Assembly (NCBI RefSeq): GCF_026262505.1
Contig: NC_067203.1
Coordinates: 16,194,392 to 16,258,391, forward strand
Direction: 5' to 3'
Length of the DNA stretch: 64,000 bases
From: Trichomonas vaginalis G3
Lineage: Eukaryota > Parabasalia > Trichomonadida > Trichomonadidae
Positions within the stretch are counted from its first letter, which is position 1. Each line of letters starts with the position of its first letter. The position numbers and the translations under genes were made by a program. Of the stretch, positions 33,901-45,500 are shown piece by piece. The notes under the pieces are model-generated. The model was given only the letters and a program-made list of their open reading frames with translations. It was not told the DNA's origin and searched no databases.

Positions 33901-35695
33901 TTATTTTTTTCTCGCTGTGAAACGTATTCGGTCATTTTTTTAAAAATTAATTTTTTGTTAGAGATAAGAGCTAAAACTCGTAAACAACTTCTTTATGTCT
34001 AGAAAATTCTATCTTGCCTTTTATTTTTTCTCGCTGTGAAACGTATTCGGTCATTTTTTTAAAAATTAATTTTTTGTTAGAGATAAGAGCTAAAACTCGG
34101 TAAACAACTTCTTATGTCTAGAAAATTCTATCTTGCCTTTTATTTTTTCTCGCTGTGAAACGTATTCGGTCATTTTTTTAAAAATTAATTTTTTGTTAGA
34201 GATAAGAGCTAAAACTCGGTAAACAAACTTCTTTATGTCTAGAAAATTCTATCTTGCCTTTTATTTTTTTCTCGCTGTGAAACGTATTCGGTCATTTTTT
34301 AAAATTAATTTTTTGTTAGAGATAAGAGCTAAAACTCGGTAAACAACTTCTTTATGTCTAGAAAATTCTATCTTGCCTTTTATTTTTTTTCTCGCTGTGA
34401 AACGTATTCGGTCATTTTTTTAAAAATTAATTTTTTGTTAGAGATAAGAGCTAAAACTTGGTAAACAACTTCTTTATGTCTAGAAAATTCTATCTTGCCT
34501 TTTATTTTTTTCTCGCTGTGAAACGTATTCGGTCATTTTTTTAAAAATTAATTTTTTGTTAGAGATAAGAGCTAAAACTCGGTAAACAACTTCTTTATGT
34601 CTAGAAAATTCTATCTTGCCTTTTATTTTTTCTCGCTGTGAAACGTATTCGGTCATTTTTTTAAAAATTAATTTTTTGTTAGAGATAAGAGCTAAAACTC
34701 GGTAAACAACTTCTTTATGTCTAGAAAATTCTATCTTGCCTTTTATTTTTTTCTCGCTGTGAAACGTATTCGGTCATTTTTTTAAAAATTAATTTTTTGT
34801 TAGAGATAAGAGCTAAAACTCGGTAAACAACTTCTTTATGTCTAGAAAATTCTATCTTGCCTTTTATTTTTTTCTCGCTGTGAAACGTATTCGGTCATTT
34901 TTTTAAAAATTAATTTTTGTTAGAGATAAGAGCTAAAACTCGGTAAACAACTTCTTTATGTCTAGAAAATTCTATCTTGCCTTTTATTTTTTTCTCGCTG
35001 TGAAACGTATTCGGTCATTTTTTTAAAAATTAATTTTTTGTTAGAGATAAGAGCTAAAACTCGGTAAACAACTTCTTTATGTCTAGAAAATTCTATCTTG
35101 CCTTTTATTTTTTTCTCGCTGTGAAACGTATTCGGTCATTTTTTTAAAAATTAATTTTTTGTTAGAGATAAGAGCTAAAACTCGGTAAACAACTTCTTTA
35201 TGTCTAGAAAATTCTATCTTGCCTTTTATTTTTTTCTCGCTGTGAAACGTATTCGGTCATTTTTTTTAAAAATTAATTTTTTGTTAGAGATAAGAGCTAA
35301 AACTCGGTAAACAACTTCTTTATGTCTAGAAAATTCTATCTTGCCTTTTATTTTTTTCTCGCTGTGAAACGTATTCGGTCATTTTTTAAAAAATTAATTT
35401 TTTGTTAGAGATAAGAGCTAAAACTCGGTAAACAACTTCTTTATGTCTAGAAAATTCTATCTTGCCTTTTATTTTTTTCTCGCTGTGAAACGTATTCGGT
35501 CATTTTTTTAAAAATTAATTTTTGTTAGAGATAAGAGCTAAAAACTCGGTAAACAACTTCTTTATGTCTAGAAATTCTATCTTGCCTTTTATTTTTTTCT
35601 CGCTGTGAAACGTATTCGGTCATTTTTTAAAAATTAATTTTTTGTTAGAGATAAGAGCTAAAACTCGGTAAACAACTTCTTTATGTCTAGAAAAT
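27993..35695 (-). repeat. Right tandem array of the 120-121-bp unit (about 64 copies, inverted)
   Basis: Same unit as the left array, in reverse orientation, so both arrays read inwards. Units differ mainly in A/T run length. Unlike the left array, the copies next to the centre are as clean as the rest. It ends at the outer side with the same junction to the terminal repeat (AATTCGTCTCCC). Confidence 0.95.
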
Positions 35696-36249
35696 TTAAT
35701 TCGTCTCCCATTTTTATATATTTGGTTTAGAATGTTCGAAAATGCGTAATATGGTCATTAATATTAATTGAAAAGAACCTTTAATTAATTCAATCTGATC
35801 TCACAAAATATTTTAAATTACAAACTTTGTTGTTTGAATAGATAATTAGTATTAAACTCAAATAACTAGTTTATTTTTGAATAAAAATTATTTGAATTCA
35901 TTCAATTTTTCTGAATATTCCTTCAAAAATCAAGTTTAAATATCTTATTTGCCATATAATTATAAATACAATGAAACATATTCGAAATTGAAAAGAATGA
36001 CTTTTTCTGTTCTTTCAATCATTCAATTTGAATTTTGCAATATTGGATTTCTCATTAAATAACTATTACAAACAACAAGCAATTTAACTTACATTCAAAT
36101 TTATTTGTGTTATATTCAATTTTCTCAAAACTTATAATTTTCGGCTATAGCATGATTATATGCTATATAATATAATAAACCTATAATAGTATCATTCTTT
36201 CAATTATTTGAAGAGAAAACCGAAAAAATCTATTTTCGGTCTATAACAA
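35696..36249 (-). repeat. Right terminal inverted repeat of element 1 (unique part)
   Basis: Reverse complement of 19714-20270 with about 2% differences over the 250 bp compared. It ends CTATAACAA. Confidence 0.85.
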
Positions 36250-36262
36250 TCGTACAGTCAGA
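36250..36262. repeat. Target-site duplication, right copy (element 1)
   Basis: TCGTACAGTCAGA, identical to 19701-19713. Confidence 0.85.
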
Positions 36263-36296
36263 TCATGTTTGGATAATTTTCACACCTCAAACATCA

Positions 36297-37131
36297 TATT
36301 ACTTATGGGGCCACCTGAATGTTCTCACAATTTGTTTGCATAGATATAAAAATAATTATATTAAATTTAAATTAAGTCTTTTATTCCTAAAATGAATACT
36401 TTTTGACATTTTTAGAACTTTTATATTATGAAGTGATTAATCCCAATTGTAGAAATGATAAGGATAAGAAATTGATTACTAAAACAATAGTATTTCAAAG
36501 TGTTATGATGTTTAATGTATTTACATAGATATGGATAAACGAAAAATATATTTTAATCCGAATAAATTGAAAAATCTATTTCAATCTTTTGCAAGGAAAA
36601 GGCTAATGCACATGTATTTACTAAAAGAATGGAGTATTAATGATATAATCAACAAATCCTGCATTTATTTTGATAAATATTCATTTTTTAAAATTCTCAC
36701 CTGTTCAAGGTCTTGTAAAATATATACCCATATTTTACTTGATAATGCAGAAAGATAATTGAACAACGAAAATAAAATTAAAATGAACACATAAGAAGTG
36801 CAAATTCGTTGTTGAGAAAGGACATGTCAATTGAAATTTTCATTTTAAGATTAATTATTGGGGGCGAGCATCATAAGAAAAATTTTTCGAAAATAGGGGG
36901 TGTTAGTATACTCAACCCCTCATTAATTATCGTTTCTAGAGGAATAGGAACAGAGGCCTTTTTTCAGGTAACCTTTAAGAAGTTTCCGAAAGAGTTTATG
37001 CTCATATAACCTCATTTCCAGGTAAATAGGGGGCATTGTTCTACTAAAAGTTTAGTTGCATACTGGCCTCGTTTCCTAAGAAACTTAATCAAGAGGCTAT
37101 CTCAATAAGCCTTGACCAATAGGAATAGGAT
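36297..37131 (+). repeat. Left inverted repeat of element 2
   Basis: Pairs with 38565-39399 and ends at AGGAATAGGAT. It includes a relatively GC-rich stretch (36840-37100) and a 75-codon frame. Confidence 0.85.
36531..36758 (+). CDS. 75-residue frame inside the element 2 arm, unknown
   Basis: Starts MDKRKIYFNPNKLKNLF and ends HILLDNAER; basic, with three cysteines (KSCIYFD, TCSRSCKIY). The same frame occurs in the other arm (38938-39165, minus) with one residue changed (SFFKI/SFLKI). Presence in both arms is explained by arm duplication, so it is weak evidence of function. It could be a short fragment of a lost transposase or chance. Confidence 0.3.
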   Translation: MDKRKIYFNPNKLKNLFQSFARKRLMHMYLLKEWSINDIINKSCIYFDKYSFFKILTCSRSCKIYTHILLDNAER

Positions 37132-38564
37132 AAAGGAATATGTAATACTGAACTGCCGTAATCTTAAAGCAATAACCGATAGACACAAGCTCATCACTAC
37201 TTGTTTGGTTGTTCAACGAATCTTTTTATATCATAGTACACTACGCGTATCTCATACCTCCATTCAATAGATGATTTACTCATAATTACATTTAAAACCC
37301 AAAAGTCGACATTTTTTTGAAAATATTAATCAGATTCAACGAAAATTTTCATTGATAATACAAGCATATAAAAGTTTCCAAGATGTAATTACTTGTCTTA
37401 ACAAAAAATTTCATTCTCTTTCTATAATTTGAACAAAATTATGCAACCATCAGGATTTTCGTTCAGAAATCATGTTTAATTCCTCTATGTATATAAGAAA
37501 TCATATTTTCTACGGAGAAAACTCCATTTTTTATATTTTTCCTAAATTTTAATTTTTTACTTCTTTTTAATTTCCTTTTATTAAGAGCACACTATCATCC
37601 TTGAAGGATTTTCAATTTTTGCATCACAACTACATTGTTGCATATTTTTACCATAACAATTCTTATCTATTGTTAACATTCACTAAATTCGTGCACACAT
37701 TACTTTTTCATATATGAAAATACTGATAGCTTCTTAAATTTCCAATTGAATCTTTCCTTTTGTACATTTTGTTTGAAAATGTTTTTATTTTTCTGCATGA
37801 ATATCTTAACACTTGGGACAAATATATATATCAAAACCAAACTAATAGATTCTAGGCTCAGATATTTTCGATTTTCTTCTTATTTATTCTCCAATGTGAT
37901 TATATGAGAATTCTGATAAAACATTCTCGTATTATGCATGAGAAATATATTATGCATGAGAAATCAAATATATTACAGTCATCTTTCAATATGCAATGTT
38001 TATGGTAATACTTAAATTTTTATCTCTTTACACTAACTTTATTATTAAAGGCATATTACAATGTTAAATTCACATCAAAATAGTGCAAAACGTATCTTAT
38101 ATTAATTCCAGACTTCAAAATATTTAATGAAATTTAATTTCCTTCAAAAATTAGAATAACCATTTCAAATTAAGAAAGCAAAATTATAAAGTAGCAATAC
38201 GGGTTCATTTGTCTTTGATAATAATAACAAATATTGATTTAATAAACAATTGAACTTATTAATTTTCGAGTAAAGATAAAATTATTCGAGAAAATTAATA
38301 AGTTCGTCATCTTCTATTAATTTTCACATGTTTTAGAATGTATAATCTCAATGCAACAATAATATTGGATAAAAAATTCGACGAGTAATGGTTTTGCTTG
38401 AAAAGCGTATGAGCATTATTTGAATTAATGTATATAATACAAATGTGGTTACTTATATTTATGCTCGGAAGAAAGTATAATGCTGCATTATAGAAGGTAG
38501 GCTAAAGAACCTAAATGCATGTTTCGGTATTATTGATTACTTATTCCACAAGAGTGATGGTAAA
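37132..38564. other. Central region of element 2, non-coding
   Basis: AT-rich, no long frame. It contains a perfect 16-bp inverted repeat (38252-38267 with 38290-38305, loop 22) and a small tandem duplication of TTATGCATGAGAAAT near 37935-37965. Confidence 0.6.
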
Positions 38565-39399
38565 TCCTATTCCTGTTTGTCAAGGCTTATTGAGATAGCC
38601 TCTTGATTAAGTTTCTTAGGAAACGAGGCCAGTATGCAACTAAACTTTTAGTAGAACAATGCCCCCTATTTACCTGGAAATGAGGTTATATGAGCATAAA
38701 CTCTTTCGGAAACTTCTTAAAGGTTACCTGAAAAAAGGCCTCTGTTCCTATTCCTCTAGAAACGATAATTAATGAGGGGTTGAGTATACTAACACCCCCT
38801 ATTTTTCGAAAAATTTTTCTTATGATGCTCGCCCCCAATAATTAATCTTAAAATGAAAATTTCAATTGACATGTCCTTTCTCAACAACGAATTTGCACTT
38901 CTTATGTGTTCATTTTAATTTTATTTTCGTTGTTCAATTATCTTTCTGCATTATCAAGTAAAATATGGGTATATATTTTACAAGACCTTGAACAGGTGAG
39001 AATTTTTAAAAATGAATATTTATCAAAATAAATGCAGGATTTGTTGATTATATCATTAATACTCCATTCTTTTAGTAAATACATGTGCATTAGCCTTTTC
39101 CTTGCAAAAGATTGAAATAGATTTTTCAATTTATTCGGATTAAAATATATTTTTCGTTTATCCATATCTATGTAAATACATTAAACATCATAACACTTTG
39201 AAATACTATTGTTTTAGTAATCAATTTCTTATCCTTATCATTTCTACAATTGGGATTAATCACTTCATAATATAAAAGTTCTAAAAATGTCAAAAAGTAT
39301 TCATTTTAGGAATAAAAGACTTAATTTAAATTTAATATAATTATTTTTATATCTATGCAAACAAATTGTGAGAACATTCAGGTGGCCCCATAAGTAATA
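38565..39399 (-). repeat. Right inverted repeat of element 2
   Basis: Reverse complement of 36297-37131 with few differences; ends CCCCATAAGTAATA. Confidence 0.85.
38938..39165 (-). CDS. 75-residue frame in the right arm of element 2, unknown
   Basis: Mirror copy of the frame at 36531-36758, identical except for one Phe to Leu change. Same caveats. Confidence 0.3.
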   Translation of the reverse strand: MDKRKIYFNPNKLKNLFQSFARKRLMHMYLLKEWSINDIINKSCIYFDKYSFLKILTCSRSCKIYTHILLDNAER

Positions 39400-39719
39400 A
39401 CATATCAGTATTTTGATATGATACCTCATATAAGGTATGATTAGAAAGTTGAAATCAGCTTTTTCAATTTTTCATCTGTGAAAATGTTTGATACCTCATA
39501 CCTATTAAAATAGCCTAATTTCAATCCCATCCCTCTTGTATTCGTTGAGATAAGGAGATTTGAAATTATGCAATTTCGACGCCTTTACCCTCTCCATTTG
39601 CCACAAAAATGTAAGGGATATATAACACTTTTATATAAATTAATATTTTATTGTTATTTTAAAAAAAATAATACTTCAATCATGCTAAAATTGAATTTTT
39701 TTGATACCAAAAAACCTTA
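39400..39719. other. Intergenic, upstream of the ankyrin gene
   Basis: About 320 bp with short near-palindromes (ATATCAGTATTTTGATAT at 39403-39420; ATACCTCATATAAGGTAT at 39421-39438). No gene seen. Confidence 0.4.
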
Positions 39720-39779
39720 AACTCGAAATCCTTTGTAAAAAATAACCTTAGTCAAAATTTTTACAAAGGATGTCGAGTT
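39720..39779. repeat. 22-bp inverted repeat spanning the ankyrin start codon
   Basis: AACTCGAAATCCTTTG (39720 onwards) pairs with CAAAGGATGTCGAGTT (to 39779); 21 of 22 positions match, loop 16 bases. The right arm contains the ATG at 39770, so a transcript starting upstream could hide its start codon. Confidence 0.6.
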
Positions 39780-40600
39780 CAGAGCAACTAAAAAATGAAA
39801 ATTTGTGCATTTATAATGACTTCAAGCCAATTAAAGTATTTGAATGCCCAGATCAAGCATCAAAAATTATTTGGAGTGTCAATTCCAATAATATTAAACA
39901 AATATCTTCACAGATTATCGAATTAATAACAACCCACAAAATAACTATCCAAATGGCGCTTCGTTTGATTGATATTTTTTCACAAATTCGTGATAAAGAA
40001 ATTAAATTATTTTTTATACTTTATCAAAAGATATCAAACGCATTTTCATACATCAATGAACCGGTAAATAAGAGATTAGCTACGCTTCTACATTATCAAG
40101 GTTTCAAATTTGAAAACTTCAAACCTGAAATAGTAGAAGAAGAAATTCTGAATTTATATTCAACAGAATCTCCTTTATACTATATTGCATGGGATAAAGT
40201 TGATGATCTTAAGAGTAAATTCCCAAATCTTGATATTAATCAGGAGATTAAAAATATCACACCACTTGATTGTTCAATTAAATATGGCTCAGAGTTGTGT
40301 TTCATTTACTTGAAAAATTTAGGAGCTCAATACACTAAATACTCTGAAGAATATGGTGTTCAAGGCGGAAATAAAGAGATTTTTATGCAAATGATAGAAG
40401 ATTGTAGATCATTTGATAACATGATTAATATAGCATTGGGTTATAGAAACTATGAAATTGCTAAGTATCTTAAATTAAATTTTGGGCAAACTCCTGATTC
40501 AATAGCAGAAAGTATGTATTTCGGAAATTATGATATTGCATCTTATTTACTTTCTAATGGAGAAGATATCAACAAAATTTATAATCTCTTTCTGTATATA
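39770..40600 (+). pseudogene. DUF3447/ankyrin-repeat protein, N-terminal part, interrupted by minisatellite
   Basis: About 277 residues of a trichomonad-type ankyrin protein. A helical N-terminal region (residues 1-150) leads to a DUF3447-like section (about 150-230: SPLYYIAWDKVDDLKSKF, TPLDCSIKYGSELCFIYLKNLGA) and the first ankyrin units (ALGYRNYEIAKYLKLNFGQT, SMYFGNYDIASYLLSNGEDIN). At about 40,600 the reading enters a 37-bp minisatellite and ends in it at 40657. Further ankyrin pieces from what looks like the same gene lie 7.5-10.5 kb downstream (from 48153). Ankyrin proteins form one of the largest families in trichomonads, acting as protein-binding scaffolds. The N-terminal part is intact with ATG at 39770, so a truncated protein could still be made. 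Confidence 0.75.
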
Positions 40601-40826
40601 TCTATCATAGTTTTATACAATTCTCTTTCTTTTCACATTCATCATTGTTTAATGTAATTCTCTTTCTTTTCATATTTATCATTGTTTTATAGAATTCTCT
40701 TTCTTTTCATATTTATCGTTGTTTTATGAAATTCTCTTTCTTTTCATATTTATCATTGTTTTATGGCATTCTCTTTCTTTTCATATTTATCATTGTTTTA
40801 TAGAATTCTTTTTCTTTTCATATTTA
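40600..40826 (+). repeat. 37-bp minisatellite, first block (about 6 units)
   Basis: Unit ATTCTCTTTCTTTTCATATT plus TATCATTGTTTTATGRM-type ending, 37 bp. It is cut by element 3 at TA 40825-40826 and resumes in phase at 47833. Confidence 0.9.
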
Positions 40827-41633
40827 CCCTACGTTCCCAACTTCTGGAAAACGGTTTTTCACCCTTATGATCAGTTTCAGACACTTTGGGAATCTCCCAA
40901 ACTTTGATATTTTGCATTATGATAGAGAAACGTGTCTAGTTTAACGCACTGTTGTTTTAAAGGCAAATGATGATATCACATGAAATTATCAAATTATCAA
41001 ATTTTGAAGTACCAGTCCAAAGGGTTAATTAGATCCTACACAGATGTGCGATAGTGAAACATATGTGTTCTTGATTTGAGAAGTCCTACTGATAGAGGTA
41101 TGAATCTCACAGCTTTGTGTGAGTGTGTCTGACACTTGTATAGAGTGGAATATGCGCCGACATATTATTATATAATAACATGTAGTTGATAATTATGAAA
41201 AAATAGAATTCGATGCGAAGATATTGAAAGTTGTTTTGTAATTTGATATTTTTCTTATATGTGTTAATTAGTAAATGGCTTGTTTGTTGTGATCGTACTG
41301 TGATAAATGAAAGGTATTTTAAATTAAAAAAATGAGATTTTGAGATATCTCTAGAATTAAGAATTTATTATGTATTTGACTTTTATATAACTATGTGTAA
41401 AGGATATCGATGTCTATATGCTTTAAATAAAATTAAATAAAATGAGATAAAAAATTAAAATGGACAAGAAGATATATGGAAATGTAATTTGTATTGTATT
41501 GGTTGTTGGCAAAATGATTTTAATACAGATTTAAGGATTTGGAATGGATTTGAAATTAAATGATTTTTATTCAAGGAATAATAAGATTTTGAACTGGTTT
41601 TTATTTTGAGAATGTAAACTCCTTCCATAGGAT

Positions 41634-41857
41634 ATGTATTAGAAAGATCAATTTTAAACTTTTTGAAAGAATTGTTTTTTTTGAGTGATTTTCTCTCATT
41701 TGATAATATTTTTAAGTTGGCGTATCTTACGCCCTTCCAAAAATATGTATTAGAAAGATCAATTTTAAACTTTTTGAAAGAATTGTTTTTTTGTTGAGTG
41801 ATTTTCTCTCATTTGATAATATATTTAAGTTGGCGTATCTTACGCCCTTCCAAATAT
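41634..41857 (+). repeat. Direct duplication of about 112 bp
   Basis: Two adjacent copies beginning TATGTATTAGAAAGATCAAT and ending GGCGTATCTTACGCCC, near-identical (41634 and 41745). Each copy ends in the palindrome GGCGTATCTTACGCC. Confidence 0.8.
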
Positions 41858-42011
41858 TTCTTAAAAATTTAAATTTGTCTCATCTCCTACTCTTAATTTA
41901 AAAAAATTTCAAAATCCATAATAGTAAACATTTCTTATTTTTATTTAAATCTGAAAAAAATAAATTTAAACAATTTCTCTACACACGACGGTTTCGGCGG
42001 TTTTCAGAATG

Positions 42012-42146
42012 GTTGACAACTGAATTCATCAGGATAATGTCGGTTGGGGTGCCCTTCTTGGCCTCCTGAGTACTCACCAAGATACCCCCAGCTCCCGCAA
42101 AACACCTCCCATAGGTGAGCATTAACTGATGAAGTTATTGACAACT
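42012..42146. repeat. Imperfect inverted repeat around a GC-rich island
   Basis: GTTGACAACTGAATTCATCAG and CTGATGAAGTTATTGACAAC are partly complementary and enclose about 90 bp that is markedly GC-rich for this region, including the palindrome TGAGTACTCA. Function unknown. Confidence 0.4.
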
Positions 42147-42204
42147 TTATCTGATTTTTTTCTTTGTTTTTTTGTTAAGATTTCTTAACCAAAGACTCGA
42201 AAAC

Positions 42205-42507
42205 AAAACTTCGCTTCAAGTTGCTGTCTTCCCAGTTACTCTGTCGCAATCTTTTGTCTGATTGCGTGCAAAGTTCTGCTCCTTTGAGACTTTGCCCGAC
42301 AGATGCATCTGGGAGACAGCACCCAAGCAGCTTATCGCTTCAAGTTGCTGTCTTCCCAGTTACTCTGTCGCAATCTTTTGTCTGATTGCGTGCAAAGTTC
42401 TGCTCCATGAATTATCAAATATGTGCCATTTCAGGAGACATAACAAGCTTATGCCTCCTGGAATGGCGGATTGTTCAACAATCTTCTTCTGATTGCAGAA
42501 CTTTCAA
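42205..42507 (+). repeat. Diverged outer copies of the 122-bp satellite
   Basis: TCGCTTCAAGTTGCTGTCTT recurs at 42211 and 42335 (124-bp spacing). GCAATC...GATTGC and GGGAGACA-like pieces match the main satellite weakly, so these look like old boundary units. Confidence 0.6.
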
Positions 42508-45500
42508 CCGACAAGAGTGCACAATACACTCTTGTCGGTCAAAGTTTTGCAATCACATTCTGATTGCAGAAGATTGTCTCATTCTGGGAGACATTCAGAG
42601 GCAATGTCTCCCGGAATGAGACACTGTAACCGACAAGAGTGCACAATACACTCTTGTCGCTCAAAGTTTTGCAATCACATTCTGATTGCAGAAGATTGTC
42701 TCATTCTGGGAGACATTCAGAGGCAATGTCTCCCGGAATGAGACACTGTAACCGACAAGAGTGCACAATACACTCTTGTCGCTCAAAGTTTTGCAATCAC
42801 ATTCTGATTGCAGAAGATTGTCTCATTCTGGGAGACATTCAGAGGCAATGTCTCCCGGAATGAGACACTGTAACCGACAAGAGTGCACAATACACTCTTG
42901 TCGCTCAAAGTTTTGCAATCACATTCTGATTGCAGAAGATTGTCTCATTCTGGGAGACATTCAGAGGCAATGTCTCCCGGAATGAGACACTGTAACCGAC
43001 AAGAGTGCACAATACACTCTTGTCGGTCAAAGTTCCGCATTCAAGTTATGAATGGGGAACTTGATATCATTCTGGGAGACATGCAGTGACAATGTCTCCC
43101 GGAATGAGACACTGTAACCGACAAGAGTGCACAATACACTCTTGTCGGTCAAAGTTCCGCATTCAAGTTATGAATGGGGAACTTGATATCATTCTGGGAG
43201 ACATGCAGTGACAATGTCTCCCGGAATGAGACACTGTAACCGACAAGAGTGCACAATACACTCTTGTCGGTCAAAGTTCCGCATTCAAGTTATGAATGGG
43301 GAACTTGATATCATTCTGGGAGACATGCAGTGACAATGTCTCCCGGAATGAGACACTGTAACCGACAAGAGTGCACAATACACTCTTGTCGGTCAAAGTT
43401 CCGCATTCAAGTTATGAATGGGAACTTGATATCATTCTGGGAGACATGCAGTGACAATGTCTCCCGGAATGAGACACTGTAACCGACAAGAGTGCACAAT
43501 ACACTCTTGTCGGTCAAAGTTCCGCATTCAAGTTATGAATGGGGAACTTGATATCATTCTGGGAGACATTCAGAGGCAATGTCTCCCGGAATGAGACACT
43601 GTAACCGACAAGAGTGCACAATACACTCTTGTCGCTCAAAGTTTTGCAATCACATTCTGATTGCAGAAGATTGTCTCATTCTGGGAGACATTCAGAGGCA
43701 ATGTCTCCTGGAATGAGACACTGTAACCGACAAGAGTGCACAATACACTCTTGTCGCTCAAAGTTTTGCAATCACATTCTAATTGCAGAAGATTGTCTCA
43801 TTCTGGGAGACATTCAGAGGCAATGTCTCCCGGAATGAGACACTGTAACCGACAAGAGTGCACAATACACTCTTGTCGGTCAAAGTTCCGCATTCAAGTT
43901 ATGAATGGGAACTTGATATCATTCTGGGAGACATGCAGTGACAATGTCTCCCGGAATGAGACACTGTAACCGACAAGAGTGCACAATACACTCTTGTCGG
44001 TCAAAGTTCCGCATTCAAGTTATGAATGGGGAACTTGATATCATTCTGGGAGACATGCAGTGACAATGTCTCCCGGAATGAGACACTGTAACCGACAAGA
44101 GTGCACAATACACTCTTGTCGGTCAAAGTTCCGCATTCAAGTTATGAATGGGGAACTTGATATCATTCTGGGAGACATGCAGTGACAATGTCTCCCGGAA
44201 TGAGACACTGTAACCGACAAGAGTGCACAATACACTCTTGTCGGTCAAAGTTCCGCATTCAAGTTATGAATGGGGAACTTGATATCATTCTGGGAGACAT
44301 GCAGTGACAATGTCTCCCGGAATGAGACACTGTAACCGACAAGAGTGCACAATACACTCTTGTCGGTCAAAGTTCCGCATTCAAGTTATGAATGGGGAAC
44401 TTGATATCATTCTGGGAGACATTCAGAGGCAATGTCTCCCGGAATGAGACACTGTAACCGACAAGAGTGCACAATACACTCTTGTCGCTCAAAGTTTTGC
44501 AATCACATTCTGATTGCAGAAGATTGTCTCATTCTGGGAGACATTCAGAGGCAATGTCTCCCGGAATGAGACACTGTAACCGACAAGAGTGCACAATACA
44601 CTCTTGTCGCTCAAAGTTTTGCAATCACATTCTGATTGCAGAAGATTGTCTCATTCTGGGAGACATTCAGAGGCAATGTCTCCCGGAATGAGACACTGTA
44701 ACCGACAAGAGTGCACAATACACTCTTGTCGCTCAAAGTTTTGCAATCACATTCTGATTGCAGAAGATTGTCTCATTCTGGGAGACATTTAGAGGCAATG
44801 TCTCCTGGAATGAGACACTGTAACCGACAAGAGTGCACAATACACTCTTGTCGCTCAAAGTTTTGCAATCACATTCTGATTGCAGAAGATTGTCTCATTC
44901 TGGGAGACATTCAGAGGCAATGTCTCCCGGAATGAGACACTGTAACCGACAAGAGTGCACAATACACTCTTGTCGGTCAAAGTTCCGCATTCAAGTTATG
45001 AATGGGGAACTTGATATCATTCTGGGAGACATGCAGTGACAATGTCTCCCGGAATGAGACACTGTAACCGACAAGAGTGCACAATACACTCTTGTCGGTC
45101 AAAGTTCCGCATTCAAGTTATGAATGGGGAACTTGATATCATTCTGGGAGACATGCAGTGACAATGTCTCCCGGAATGAGACACTGTAACCGACAAGAGT
45201 GCACAATACACTCTTGTCGGTCAAAGTTCCGCATTCAAGTTATGAATGGGGAACTTGATATCATTCTGGGAGACATGCAGTGACAATGTCTCCCGGAATG
45301 AGACACTGTAACCGACAAGAGTGCACAATACACTCTTGTCGGTCAAAGTTCCGCATTCAAGTTATGAATGGGGAACTTGATATCATTCTGGGAGACATGC
45401 AGTGACAATGTCTCCCGGAATGAGACACTGTAACCGACAAGAGTGCACAATACACTCTTGTCGGTCAAAGTTCCGCATTCAAGTTATGAATGGGGAACTT

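Larger units (their letters stand above)
19714..36249. mobile_element. Element 1: 16.5-kb foldback-type element with inverted tandem arrays and a central integrase remnant
   Basis: Both ends begin TTGTTATAGACCGAAAATAG. Order: left terminal repeat (about 557 bp), about 51 copies of a 120-121-bp unit in forward orientation, a 1.5-kb centre with a broken integrase-core gene, about 64 copies of the same unit in reverse orientation, and the right terminal repeat (about 554 bp). A perfect 11-13-bp duplication flanks it. The terminal repeats differ by about 2% over the 250 bp compared, which suggests a fairly recent insertion. Inverted ends built of tandem repeats resemble foldback elements. The integrase type (retroviral-like rve core) is shared by Polintons, Ginger and IS3/IS481-like elements, so the family is open; the duplication length does not fit the 6 bp usual for Polintons, and no capsid gene is seen. 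The coding centre looks broken, with a few breaks. Confidence 0.85.
36297..39399. mobile_element. Element 2: 3.1-kb non-autonomous DNA transposon with about 835-bp inverted repeats
   Basis: Ends read TATTACTTATGGGGCCACC and its complement. The two arms (36297-37131 and 38565-39399) are almost identical; the 1.43-kb centre has no long frame. No transposase is encoded. A 7-of-9 match (ACATCATAT / ATAACATAT) next to the shorter tip TACTTATGG could be a decayed 9-bp duplication, which with the long arms would suggest a Mutator-like element; this is tentative. It lies only 34 bp from element 1. Confidence 0.75.

Noticed and set aside
20271-35695. Regular short-period repeats as a CRISPR array
   Set aside because: Units are 120 bp, contiguous and almost fully identical with no unique spacers, and the setting is a eukaryotic genome.
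19714-36249. Calling element 1 a Polinton
   Set aside because: Only an integrase-core relic is present, with no capsid, polymerase B or packaging ATPase, and the duplication is 11-13 bp and not 6.
42126-42160. CTGATGA as a hammerhead ribozyme core
   Set aside because: The following stem is short and the required GAAA segment is absent.
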